Positions 31,827 to 39,558 of a stretch of 64,000 bases of DNA are shown in pieces. The position numbers and the translations under genes are program-made. Source of the stretch: Sciscionella marina DSM 45152 (GTDB lineage Bacteria > Actinomycetota > Actinomycetes > Mycobacteriales > Pseudonocardiaceae); assembly GCF_000379465.1 (NCBI RefSeq), contig NZ_KB905403.1:316452-380451 (forward strand). The letters run 5' to 3'. Each line of letters opens with the position of its first letter. Positions within the stretch are counted from its first letter, which is position 1. A model generated the notes under the pieces. That model searched no databases, was not told the origin of the DNA, and saw nothing but the letters and a program-made list of their open reading frames with translations.

Positions 31827-32561
31827 TCCGTCCGCGGGCAGCGCGATACTGGCTCCGGACGGGTCGAGTACTTCGGCACCCGCTTCGGCGGCGAGGGCGA
31901 GCGCGGCGGCGACCTCGGCCCGCTGATATCCGTGCAGCACGGTGGCCGCGGCGTGGCCGAGCGCGACCTCGGTGACCGCGAGTGCCGCCGAACCGAGCAC
32001 CCGGACCCGCGCGTGCGCCCGGGCGGCGAACCCGCAGAACGCGGTCATCCCCGGCCACTCCTGACCCGCGAGCAGTTCGGTGCACACGATGGTGCCCGCG
32101 GCATCGGCCCGGTCGGCGAGGGTGAACGCGACCCCGTTGGCCCGCGCCCCGCGACCGCGTGCGGCCGCGTAGATCTGTGCCCGGTAGGGATCGGCGACCA
32201 CACCGACCACCGGACCGTCCGCGTCCAGCAGTGCGAGGCTGTACGCGCACCACGGCAGCCCGGCCAGATAGTTGGCGGTGCCGTCGACCGCGGCGAGTTC
32301 CCAGCGCACCGCGTCCCGCACCGGGGCATCCGCGGTGGCGACCGGGATCCCGGGGAATTCCGCGGCCAGCACCCGGCGGGTGTGCCGTTCCAGGGTTCGG
32401 CCGGTGTCGGTGACCCAGTCGAACGGCGGGCTGGCCCCGCGTCCGGCGGTCGCGGTGATGACATCGGTCGCGTCGTTGGCGAGCCGTCCGGCGATCTCGA
32501 GCGCGCGCGAGACGACCACCTGATCTGCGGGCCGCGCTGGCAGGACGGACATGCCGTTCAT
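31758..32561 (-). CDS. Inositol monophosphatase-like protein with altered metal site
   Basis: 267 residues (ATG 32561, or ATG 32552). The family's VDGT core is present as AAVDGTANYLAGLP (usual form DPIDGTxNF), and the later GSAALAVTEVALGHAAA matches the GSAA..C.VA.G...A helix. But the first metal-ligand Glu-Glu region reads VATADAPVRDAV instead of GEE, the Asp-Pro of DPIDGT is missing, and the C-terminal WDxAA motif is not evident. Catalysis on inositol phosphate is therefore doubtful; it may be a diverged phosphatase or a binding protein. Confidence 0.75.
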   Translation of the reverse strand: MNGMSVLPARPADQVVVSRALEIAGRLANDATDVITATAGRGASPPFDWVTDTGRTLERHTRRVLAAEFPGIPVATADAPVRDAVRWELAAVDGTANYLAGLPWCAYSLALLDADGPVVGVVADPYRAQIYAAARGRGARANGVAFTLADRADAAGTIVCTELLAGQEWPGMTAFCGFAARAHARVRVLGSAALAVTEVALGHAAATVLHGYQRAEVAAALALAAEAGAEVLDPSGASIALPADGLLVAAPGVTDQILGWWLRARLG

Positions 32562-32616
32562 GGTGCGCGCGCACGGTGTCGGCCAACCGACCGGAAAGTA
32601 AACCGGCCGCGAAAGT

Positions 32617-32742
32617 TCAGCGCACCGTGGCGAGGACGATCTCGGCAGCCGGAGCGTGCGCGTGGGCCGGCCCGGCGATCAGCGAGGCGGCGAGCGCGGC
32701 GACCGCGAACGCGGCGAAAAGCGATCTGCGCAGTTTCGTCAT
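32617..32742 (-). CDS. Very short secreted peptide precursor (41 aa)
   Basis: ATG 32742 with GGGAGG 6 nt upstream, a strong site. MTKLRRSLFAAFAVAALAAS is a textbook signal peptide ending at GPAHA, after which HAPAAEIVLATVR (13 residues) remains. It is separate from its neighbours (109 bp from the Abi gene stop, 55 bp to the IMPase start). A secreted 13-residue peptide is implied; role unknown. Confidence 0.55.
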   Translation of the reverse strand: MTKLRRSLFAAFAVAALAASLIAGPAHAHAPAAEIVLATVR

Positions 32743-32850
32743 GAGTGCCTCCCTTCACTCCCTTGGACGCACCGGACCGCGCTTCGGTTCGGGCCGAGAT
32801 CAGTCTGTGTCCAGCATCGACGCGCATGGTGATCGATGCTTGACCCTCGA

Positions 32851-33753
32851 TCACTTCCAGAGCGGCAGGGTTTCCCAGTCGTCTGGGGTGCCCAGGGCGC
32901 CGATGATCATTCCGGCGTCCTTCGGGAAGGTGCGCACAACGGCGGGGAGGATGCGCATGTTCGTTCCGGTTGTGTGTGAACCGAGGTACTGTAGGAGGGT
33001 GGGCATCGCGAAGGTGGTGCTCTTCGCTGAACCGATCGCGTCGAGAGAGTCGACTTTCCCCTTCAGCGGGAGCTTTGGCGTCAACGAGTAGTACCGGTTG
33101 AAGAACCGTCCGTGATGTGCGCAGACGTTGCGTACCACGTTCAGGGCTTTGAACCATGACTTCAGTTGCGCCGCATTGAGCTGGAAGCGTGCCGCGACAT
33201 CCGCACGTACCTGGGGTGGCGCGAAGCTGTAGAGGTAGGAAAGGCCACCCCAGTCGAGGACGTCGGTCGCGACCCAAACCGGGATGACGCCCTGACGGTT
33301 TTCCCGGTGATGGACGACGAAGTCGTCACGTGATTCCCGCACCTTGCGGTCGAGTTTGTCGAGCCAGCGTGGATAGTCTTCGGCGCGGTCGATCGACAGG
33401 AGTCCAGGTTTGCGGTGAACCATCGGGTCGATGGCGCCGAGGGCGTAGGCAAGCAGTGCGCGAAGGTAGGTTTCGACGTGCTGGATAGCCACGAACGTTG
33501 CTGAACGCAAGCGGTTGTCGAACTCCCACAGTGCTTGCACCCATGTGATGGAAGTTCCGAGACGGAACTGGTCACTCAGCACACCGTCTGCGTCTCGCAC
33601 CCGGAACGGGTACCAGTAGCCGCTGAGCGTGTAGTAGCCCGTGCGCTGCAGAAGCGCCAACGCCGCGGTTGCATTGTCGATCAGCATGCCGCGTTTTTTG
33701 AGCAGTTCGAGTTGCTTCGGGTAAGTCAGATGTGGTTTCGGCTCCATTGCCAA
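32851..33753 (-). CDS. Abi_2/AbiD-F family abortive-infection protein (HEPN RNase candidate)
   Basis: 300 residues. TTG 33753 has GGGGA 8 nt upstream; ATG 33747 is the alternative. The opening LTYPKQLELLKKRGMLIDN, the central QRTGYYTLSGYWYPFR and WEFDNRLRSATFVAIQHVETYLRALL are hallmarks of the Abi_2 (AbiD/AbiF) family. RNVCAHHGRFFNR near residue 215 is the RxxxxH motif of HEPN ribonucleases. Such proteins act in phage defence, stopping growth by RNA cleavage, and several are paired with a small structured antitoxin RNA encoded just upstream. A structured leader is indeed present here. GC content is lower than in the flanking genes, suggesting horizontal acquisition. Confidence 0.88.
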   Translation of the reverse strand: MAMEPKPHLTYPKQLELLKKRGMLIDNATAALALLQRTGYYTLSGYWYPFRVRDADGVLSDQFRLGTSITWVQALWEFDNRLRSATFVAIQHVETYLRALLAYALGAIDPMVHRKPGLLSIDRAEDYPRWLDKLDRKVRESRDDFVVHHRENRQGVIPVWVATDVLDWGGLSYLYSFAPPQVRADVAARFQLNAAQLKSWFKALNVVRNVCAHHGRFFNRYYSLTPKLPLKGKVDSLDAIGSAKSTTFAMPTLLQYLGSHTTGTNMRILPAVVRTFPKDAGMIIGALGTPDDWETLPLWK

Positions 33754-33779
33754 CGGTTCATTCCCCAGAGAAAAGTAAA

Positions 33780-33839
33780 GACCGGCCCTGGACCCCGAAG
33801 GGCGGAACCGGTCGTGTTAAGCCAAGGTTACCACACGAC
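33780..33839 (-). ncRNA. Structured RNA upstream of the Abi gene (candidate antitoxin or regulator)
   Basis: The 60-bp stretch starts 26 bp upstream of the Abi gene. Hairpin A pairs GTCGTGT (33811-33817) with ACACGAC (33833-33839), extended by TAA/TTA inside. Hairpin B pairs GACCGG (33780-33785) with CCGGTC (33808-33813), and inside it GCCCT (33785-33789) pairs with AGGGC (33799-33803). The outer arms of A and B share three bases, so they are alternative or form a composite fold. No ORF with coding character covers it. AbiF-type genes in other bacteria have an RNA here; whether this is the same family needs a covariance search. Confidence 0.5.
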
Positions 33840-33892
33840 GTGAGAGCCACGCTCTTAGCAAGTTCACATCCCCGTAGGTCATAGTGGAACTC

Positions 33893-34987
33893 GTGCGCAT
33901 CGCGATCGTTTCCGAGAGTTTCCTCCCGCACGTGAACGGGGTGACGAACTCGGTCAAGCGCATCACCCGGTACCTGCATCGGCGCGGGGACGAGGTGTTG
34001 ATCATAGCCCCGGACGACGGGCCGGTCAGCTATGACGGCGCGCGGGTGGTGCGGGTGCCCGCGGTGGATTTCCCGCTGATCGATTCGCTCCCGGTCGGCT
34101 GGCCGACCATGCGGATGCACCGCTTGCTGCATGATTTCGCGCCCGATGTGGTGCACCTCGCCTCACCGTTCTTCCTCGGCTGGCGGGCGGCCTCGGTGGC
34201 GCGCAGGCTGGATATCCCGGTGCTGGCGGTGTACCAGACGGATGTCGCGGGCTATGCCCCGATGTACAACCTCGGCTTCCTGACCGGGCCCGCCTGGGTG
34301 TGGATCCGCAAGACGCACCGGCTGGCCGCGCGCACCCTCGCCCCGTCCACGGCCACCGCGCGCACCCTGCGGGAGAACGGGGTGCCGCGGGTGGAGCTGT
34401 GGCCGCGCGGGGTCGACCAGGAGACCTTCCATCCACGGCATCGCAGCGCCGGACTGCGCTCCCGGCTCGCCCCGAACGGGGAGCTGCTCGTCGGCTTCGT
34501 CGGCCGCCTGGCCAGGGAGAAGGCCGCGCAGCGGCTGGCCCCGCTCGCCGGGGTGCCCGGTGTTCGGCTGGTGCTCATCGGTGACGGTCCGGACCGCGCG
34601 AAACTGGAGCGCCAGCTGCCCGGCGCGGTGTTCCTCGGCCAGCTCACCGGTCCCGAACTGGCCACGGCATACGCGAGCCTGGATGTGTTCGTGCACACCG
34701 GCATCCACGAGACCTTCTGCCAGACCGTGCAGGAAGCGTTCGCCTCCGGGGTGCCCGCGATCGCCCCGGACATCGGCGGGCCGCGCGACCTGATCGAGCA
34801 CGGCGTCACCGGGTACCTGCTCGACGACGAGGAATTCGCCAGCCAGCTGCCCAAGGTGGTGCACGAGCTCACCGACGCACGAGTGCGCGCGGGATTCGCC
34901 GAACGGGCCCGCGCCTCGGTGCGTCCCCGCACCTGGGACGCGGTGTGCGCGCGCCTTGTCGAGCACTACACGGAGATCACCCGATGA
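33893..34987 (+). CDS. GT4 glycosyltransferase, MgtA/PimB-like mannosyltransferase
   Basis: 364 residues. GTG 33893 is preferred: CATAGT lies seven bases before it and the protein then begins MRIAIVSESFLPHVNGVTNS, the standard family start (GTG 33884 is possible). GT-B fold: the N-terminal domain binds the acceptor; the C-terminal one has GRLAREKAAQRLAPLAG, the VLIGDGPDR loop and the EX7E motif in CQTVQEAFASGVPAIAPDIGG. In mycobacteria the orthologous position next to menG holds mgtA, which adds mannose to glycolipid anchors. A GDP-mannose donor is likely. It is linked to the next GT4 gene through a micro-ORF. Confidence 0.88.
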   Translation: MRIAIVSESFLPHVNGVTNSVKRITRYLHRRGDEVLIIAPDDGPVSYDGARVVRVPAVDFPLIDSLPVGWPTMRMHRLLHDFAPDVVHLASPFFLGWRAASVARRLDIPVLAVYQTDVAGYAPMYNLGFLTGPAWVWIRKTHRLAARTLAPSTATARTLRENGVPRVELWPRGVDQETFHPRHRSAGLRSRLAPNGELLVGFVGRLAREKAAQRLAPLAGVPGVRLVLIGDGPDRAKLERQLPGAVFLGQLTGPELATAYASLDVFVHTGIHETFCQTVQEAFASGVPAIAPDIGGPRDLIEHGVTGYLLDDEEFASQLPKVVHELTDARVRAGFAERARASVRPRTWDAVCARLVEHYTEITR

Positions 34988-35070
34988 CCGTACCGGCCCG
35001 ATGCGGCCTTTCTTCTGCGCCTCGGGCCGCGGGCGGCCCTGCGATGCTCGGAAAGGACCGCCTCTCATGA
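34984..35070 (+). CDS. Linker micro-ORF between the two glycosyltransferases (28 codons)
   Basis: Starts with ATG overlapping the upstream TGA (ATGA at 34984-34987) and ends with TGA overlapping the next ATG (35067-35070). The peptide begins MTVPARCGLS and ends MLGKDRLS. The last 25 bases, with the ribosome-binding site GGAAAGGA, are identical to those of the nuoM/nuoN linker. Confidence 0.45.
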   Translation: MTVPARCGLSSAPRAAGGPAMLGKDRLS

Positions 35071-36176
35071 CCCTGATCGCGCAGCTGGCCAACTTCTACG
35101 GTCCCCGGTCCGGTGGCCTGCGCACCGCGCTGAACCACCTCGGTCCGGGTTATCGCGCGCAGGGCCACGAGGTGGTGCTCATCGTGCCCGGGCCGGTGCG
35201 CTCGGACGAGTACCTGCCCAGCGGGGTCCGCCGGATCACCATTCCCGCGCCGATGATCCCGGGGACCGGCGGTTATCGCGCGGTCGACCCGATGCGGGTG
35301 CGCTCCGTGCTCGAGCGGCTGCGCCCGGACGCGATCGAGGTCTCCGACCGGCTCACCCTGCGCGGACTCGGGAAATGGGCCGCGCGCAGGGGAATCCCGA
35401 GTGTGTTCATCTCGCATGAACGCCTCGACCGGTTGCTCGGCCAGGTGCTGCCCTCCGCCGCCGCGCGCCCGCTCGCCGACCGGCTCAACGCGCGGATGGC
35501 GGCGAGCTACGACACCGTGGTGTGCACCACCGCGTTCGCCCGCGAGGAGTTCGACCGGATCGCCGCGCCGAACGTGCGCCAGGTCCCGCTCGGGGTCGAC
35601 CTGGCCATGTTCGCTCCCGGCAACCGGGACCAGCGGTTGCGCGCCGAACTCGCGGGCGGCGCCGAGACCCTGCTACTGCACTGCGGGCGGCTCTCCCCGG
35701 AGAAACACGTGGACCGCAGCATCGACACGGCCGCGGCACTGCTCGATGCCGGGGCGGATGTCCGGCTGGTGATCGCCGGGGACGGCCGCTCCCGTTCCGC
35801 GCTCGAACGCAGGGCGGGCGGGCTGCCGATCGATTTCCTCGGGTTCGTGGACGATCGCCGGACCGTGGCGAAACTGCTCGCCAGCGCCGATGTCTCGCTC
35901 GCCCCCGGACCGCACGAGACCTTCGGGCTCGCCGCGCTCGAAGCGCTCGCGAGCGGGACCCCGGTCGTCGTGTCCCGGTCCAGCGCGCTCTCCGAGATCG
36001 TGCGGCCCGGCTGCGGGGCGGCGGTCCCCGACGCGCCCGATGCCTTCGCCGCCGCGGTGCGTGCACTGCTCGAGTCCCCCGAACCGGCCCGGCGCACCGC
36101 GGCGCGCACCAGGGCGGAACAGTTCACCTGGCCGAACGCGGTCACCGGCATGCTCGGCGCGCTGGACCTGGCCTGA
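35067..36176 (+). CDS. GT4 family glycosyltransferase
   Basis: 369 residues from ATG 35067. Opening MTLIAQLANFYGPRSGGLRT carries the acceptor-loop GG typical of GT4 enzymes. The donor domain has LHCGRLSPEKHVDRSIDTAA, LVIAGDGRSRSALER and the EX7E motif GPHETFGLAALEALASGTPV. It is the second glycosyltransferase of a two-gene unit, probably acting on the same or the next acceptor as the MgtA-like enzyme (mannolipid or cell-envelope glycan). The linkage is unknown. Confidence 0.88.
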   Translation: MTLIAQLANFYGPRSGGLRTALNHLGPGYRAQGHEVVLIVPGPVRSDEYLPSGVRRITIPAPMIPGTGGYRAVDPMRVRSVLERLRPDAIEVSDRLTLRGLGKWAARRGIPSVFISHERLDRLLGQVLPSAAARPLADRLNARMAASYDTVVCTTAFAREEFDRIAAPNVRQVPLGVDLAMFAPGNRDQRLRAELAGGAETLLLHCGRLSPEKHVDRSIDTAAALLDAGADVRLVIAGDGRSRSALERRAGGLPIDFLGFVDDRRTVAKLLASADVSLAPGPHETFGLAALEALASGTPVVVSRSSALSEIVRPGCGAAVPDAPDAFAAAVRALLESPEPARRTAARTRAEQFTWPNAVTGMLGALDLA

Positions 36177-36243
36177 ATACTCGCGAACGGGTGAACGGGC
36201 TCGCCGGGGCCTGCCGATCACTACAGCGAGTTAAGCTTTCTGT

Positions 36244-36936
36244 ATGTCCCGAGCGAGCCTTGACAAGGAACCGCACGAAGTAGCGGCGATGTTCGACGAG
36301 GTCGCGCCCCGCTACGACCGGATGAACACGATCATGGCGCTCGGGCTCGACAAGCGCTGGCGTTCGGCGACCCGCAAGGCGATCCAGTCGAAACACGGGG
36401 AACGGGTGCTCGATCTCGCGGCGGGCACGGCGGTCTCCACGATGGAGTACGCGCGCAGTGGGGCGTGGTGCCTGGCCGCCGACTTCTCGCTGGGGATGCT
36501 GCGTTCGGGTGCCCGGCGGCCGGTGCCGAAGGTGGCGGCGGACGCGCTGGCGCTGCCGTTCGCGGACGACTCCTTCGACGTGGTGACGGTGTCGTTCGGG
36601 CTGCGCAATTTCACCGACACCGCGGCGGCCGCGCGGGAGATGCTGCGGGTGACCAAACCCGGTGGCCGGGCGGTGATCTGCGAGTTCAGCACCCCGCCGA
36701 ACGCCGCGATCCGCTGGGCCTATTTCGGTGTCGCGCTGCGGCTCATCCCGGTGATCGCGCGGATGGCCTCCTCGAACCCGGCGGCGTACACCTACCTTCC
36801 GGAGTCGATCCGGGCCTGGCCGCGGCAACGAGAACTGGCCCGGATCTTCGCCGAGGCGGGCTGGTCGGAGCTGGAGTGGCGGAATCTCACCTTCGGGGTG
36901 GTGGCACTGCATCGAGCGGTGAAGCCGAACGGCTGA
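36244..36936 (+). CDS. menG: MenG, demethylmenaquinone methyltransferase
   Basis: 230 residues. Leaderless start: TAAGCT (36232-36237) is six bases before ATG 36244. UbiE/MenG family signatures are [20 protein letters not shown] at the start, the SAM motif [16 protein letters not shown], and [20 protein letters not shown] followed by [12 protein letters not shown]. It methylates demethylmenaquinone to menaquinone with SAM. It is in the mycobacterial order next to the MgtA-like gene and menJ, and follows the glycosyltransferase genes by 67 bp. Confidence 0.95.
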   Translation: MSRASLDKEPHEVAAMFDEVAPRYDRMNTIMALGLDKRWRSATRKAIQSKHGERVLDLAAGTAVSTMEYARSGAWCLAADFSLGMLRSGARRPVPKVAADALALPFADDSFDVVTVSFGLRNFTDTAAAAREMLRVTKPGGRAVICEFSTPPNAAIRWAYFGVALRLIPVIARMASSNPAAYTYLPESIRAWPRQRELARIFAEAGWSELEWRNLTFGVVALHRAVKPNG

Positions 36937-36991
36937 GCGGGCACGTACACTCGATCGAGCGGGCCGACGGGAACCGAATCGAGGAGTATGG

Positions 36992-38290
36992 ATGAGCACG
37001 CCAAGCCGCCGGAAGGCGAACGAGGACGCTGAGGTCATCGTCGTCGGCGCCGGGCCAGCAGGTTCCACGGCGGCGACCTATCTCGCCCGGGCGGGCCTGG
37101 ATGTGCTGCTGCTCGAGAAGACGGAGTTCCCGCGGGAAAAGGTGTGCGGGGACGGGCTGACCCCGCGCGGGGTCAAGCAGCTGATCGACCTCGGTATCGA
37201 CACCCGGGAGGAAGCGGGCTGGCTGCACAACCGCGGTCTCCGGGTGGTGACCGCGCACCACAACATGGAACTCGACTGGCCGGAGCTGTCGAACTTCCCG
37301 CCCTACGGGGTCACCCGCACCCGCCGCGATTTCGACGAACTGCTCGCCACGACCGCGCAGCGCGCCGGTGCCCGGCTGATCGAGCGCACCACGGTGACCG
37401 GTGCGGTCACCGATGACCGGACCGGCCGGGTGGTCGGCGTGCAGGCGAAGACCGGCCCGGACAAGGCCGAGGTCACTTATCGTGCGCCGCTGGTGCTGGG
37501 CTGTGACGGGGTTTCCGCGCGGCTGGCGCTCTCGATGGGCATCGGCAAGCGGGAGGACCGGCCCATCGGGGTCGGTGTGCGCCGTTACTACTCCAGCCCG
37601 CGGTCCAAGGACGACTACATCGAATCGCACCTCGAGCTGTGGGACCGTTCCGATCCGGCGAACCCGATCCTGTTGCCGGGCTACGGCTGGATCTTCCCGA
37701 TGGGCGACGGCACCGCGAACGTCGGGCTCGGCATCCTGTCCACCACGAAGGCCTTCGGCAACACCGACTACCGCGCCTTGCTGCGCACTTGGCTGGACGG
37801 CACCCCCGAGGAATGGGGCCTGCGCGAGGAGAACGCCACCGGCAAGGTGCTCGGCGCCGGGCTGCCCATGGGCTTCTCCCGCACCCCGCACTACGCGAAC
37901 GGGATGCTGCTCGTCGGGGACGCGGGCGGAATGGTGAACCCGTTCAACGGCGAGGGAATCGGCTACGCCATGGAGTCCGCGAGGATCGCCGCGGAGCACG
38001 TGGTGCAGGCGATGGCGCGCGCCGAAGGTCCCGCCCGGGAACGTGCGCTGCACGGATACCCGAAGGCCATCCGTGAGGCGCTCGGCTCCTACTACACGCT
38101 GGGCAACATCTTCTCCAAGATGATCGGGAACCCGACCATCATGCGGCTGGCCACCCGGCACGGGATGCCGCGCGAACGCCTGATGCGGCTCGTGCTCAAG
38201 CTGCTCGCCGGGCTCTACGAACCGCGCGACGGCGATATCAACGACCGGGTCATCGCGCTCGCCACCAAGCTCGCCCCCGCGGCTCGCTGA
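36992..38290 (+). CDS. menJ: MenJ-like geranylgeranyl/menaquinone reductase
   Basis: 432 residues, GAGGAG 6 nt before the ATG, and TACACT (36946-36951) as likely -10. Flavoprotein of the geranylgeranyl reductase family: FAD loop VIVVGAGPAGSTAATYLA (about 15-32), then FPREKVCGDGLTPRGV with the conserved Cys loop, PGYGWIFPMGDGTANVG, and GDAGGMVNPFNGEGIGYAMES. The mycobacterial counterpart in the same order (MenJ) saturates the beta-isoprene unit of menaquinone, giving MK(H2). It ends the menaquinone group; a strong terminator follows. Confidence 0.9.
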   Translation: MSTPSRRKANEDAEVIVVGAGPAGSTAATYLARAGLDVLLLEKTEFPREKVCGDGLTPRGVKQLIDLGIDTREEAGWLHNRGLRVVTAHHNMELDWPELSNFPPYGVTRTRRDFDELLATTAQRAGARLIERTTVTGAVTDDRTGRVVGVQAKTGPDKAEVTYRAPLVLGCDGVSARLALSMGIGKREDRPIGVGVRRYYSSPRSKDDYIESHLELWDRSDPANPILLPGYGWIFPMGDGTANVGLGILSTTKAFGNTDYRALLRTWLDGTPEEWGLREENATGKVLGAGLPMGFSRTPHYANGMLLVGDAGGMVNPFNGEGIGYAMESARIAAEHVVQAMARAEGPARERALHGYPKAIREALGSYYTLGNIFSKMIGNPTIMRLATRHGMPRERLMRLVLKLLAGLYEPRDGDINDRVIALATKLAPAAR

Positions 38291-38313
38291 CCTAACCTCC
38301 CGCACCCCCACAC

Positions 38314-38342
38314 GCCCCTCGTGCCCAGCACGAGGGGCTTTT
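38314..38342 (+). terminator. Rho-independent terminator after menJ
   Basis: GCCCCTCGTGC (38314-38324) pairs perfectly with GCACGAGGGGC (38328-38338) around a 3-base loop, followed by TTTT. It separates menJ from the nuo promoter. Confidence 0.9.
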
Positions 38343-38431
38343 CGATCTCTTCCGCAAGATCATCATCACGTGGCGTGGATCACGCGTGCCGGATGAGTGT
38401 GGGGGGTGGCGTACGAGAGTGGGGTAGGTCA

Positions 38432-38437
38432 TACACT
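38432..38437 (+). promoter_or_regulatory. -10 element of the nuo operon
   Basis: TACACT with no clear -35. Transcription would start about at 38444, immediately before the first Rex box, so a bound repressor would cover the start site. The 5' leader to the nuoA GTG would be about 86 nt. Confidence 0.5.
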
Positions 38438-38446
38438 AGGGGTGTC

Positions 38447-38464
38447 TTGTGAAACAGTTCACAG
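38447..38464. promoter_or_regulatory. Rex operator 1 (TTGTGAAACAGTTCACAG)
   Basis: Matches the Rex consensus TTGTGAANNNNTTCACAA at 13 of 14 specified bases. Rex is the NADH/NAD+-sensing repressor of respiratory genes in actinobacteria. It lies at the probable transcription start of nuo. Confidence 0.85.
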
Positions 38465-38476
38465 AGCTCTAGGCGA

Positions 38477-38498
38477 GCTTGTGAATAGTTTCACAAGC
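38477..38498. promoter_or_regulatory. Rex operator 2, perfect palindrome around TTGTGAATAGTTTCACAA
   Basis: The 18-bp core at 38479-38496 matches the Rex consensus fully and the symmetry extends to 22 bp with GC at each end. Its centre is 32 bp (three helical turns) from that of operator 1, so two Rex dimers would sit on one face of DNA. Confidence 0.92.
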
Positions 38499-38529
38499 CT
38501 GAGTGTCCGGTCTCGAAGAGGAGGCGAGC

Positions 38530-38889
38530 GTGGAATACGTCCCGATCCTGCTGCTGTTCGTGCTCGGCTTCGGGTTCGCGGTCTTCTCCGTCACGATCGC
38601 CGAGGTCACCGGTCCGCGCCGGTTCAACAAGGCGAAGCAGGAAGGCTACGAGTGCGGCATCGAGCCCTCTCCGCAGCCGGTCGTGGGCGGCGGGCGGATG
38701 CCGGTCGCGTACTACCTCACGGCGATGCTGTTCATCCTGTTCGACATCGAGATGGTGTTCCTCTATCCGTTCGCGGTCACCGCGGACGCGCTCGGCGTGT
38801 TCGGCCTGGTGGAGATCGTGCTGTTCATCGCGACCGTGGCATTCGCCTACGCCTACGTGTGGCGAAGGGGAGGCCTGGACTGGAACTGA
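38530..38889 (+). CDS. nuoA: NuoA, complex I membrane subunit
   Basis: 119 residues from GTG 38530 (GAGGAGG 6 nt before); an in-frame GTG at 38503 lies within the leader. Three membrane helices: PILLLFVLGFGFAVFSV, MPVAYYLTAMLFILFDIEMV and GLVEIVLFIATVAFAYAYVW. The loop KQEGYECGIEP (Cys loop) and the acidic FDIEMVFLYP of helix 2 are conserved NuoA features near the quinone site. It is first of the nuo operon, which transfers electrons from NADH to menaquinone and pumps protons. Confidence 0.97.
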   Translation: MEYVPILLLFVLGFGFAVFSVTIAEVTGPRRFNKAKQEGYECGIEPSPQPVVGGGRMPVAYYLTAMLFILFDIEMVFLYPFAVTADALGVFGLVEIVLFIATVAFAYAYVWRRGGLDWN

Positions 38890-38934
38890 CCCGGTTCCCG
38901 AACCGACTCCAAACCACCACCACTGGAGGACATC

Positions 38935-39558
38935 ATGGGGCTGGAAGAGAAGCTCCCGAACGGGATTCTGCTCGCCAGTGTGGAGAAACTCGTCAACTGG
39001 ACGCGGAAGAGCTCGATGTGGCCCGCGCAGTTCGGTCTCGCCTGCTGCGCGATGGAGATGATGGCGACCGGGGCGACGCCGTACGATCTCGCCCGGTTCG
39101 GCATGGAACGGTTCGCCGCGACCCCGCGTCAGGCGGACGTGATGGTCGTCGCCGGGCGGGTGACCAACAAGATGGCCCCGGTGCTGCGCCAGGTCTACGA
39201 CCAGATGTCGGACCCGAAGTGGGTCATCTCCATGGGGGTCTGCGCCTCCAGCGGCGGGATGTTCAACAACTACGCGATCGTGCAAGGCGTCGACCACGTG
39301 GTGCCGGTGGACATCTACCTTCCCGGCTGTCCACCGCGCCCGGAGATGCTGCTCGACGCGATCCTCAAGCTGCACGCGAAGATCATGGACGAACCGCTCG
39401 GGCCCGCGCGGGCGCGCGACAAGCTGGAGAGCGGTAAGACGACGCCGATGATCCCGTCCTCGGTGAAATACGCGAAGGACCCGGACAAGCTCGCCGGGCC
39501 GCGCGATCCGAACGGTGCCTCCGGCGGGATTCCGCTCGTCGAAGGAGGAAAGCGATGA
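38935..39558 (+). CDS. nuoB: NuoB, N2 iron-sulphur subunit
   Basis: 207 residues. The four ligands of the N2 [4Fe-4S] cluster are present: tandem Cys in [12 protein letters not shown], Cys in [12 protein letters not shown] and Cys in [12 protein letters not shown]2 is the last cluster before menaquinone. The C-terminal 40 residues are a Pro/Gly-rich extension of unknown purpose, usual in actinobacteria. Its stop overlaps the nuoC start as ATGA. Confidence 0.97.
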   Translation: MGLEEKLPNGILLASVEKLVNWTRKSSMWPAQFGLACCAMEMMATGATPYDLARFGMERFAATPRQADVMVVAGRVTNKMAPVLRQVYDQMSDPKWVISMGVCASSGGMFNNYAIVQGVDHVVPVDIYLPGCPPRPEMLLDAILKLHAKIMDEPLGPARARDKLESGKTTPMIPSSVKYAKDPDKLAGPRDPNGASGGIPLVEGGKR

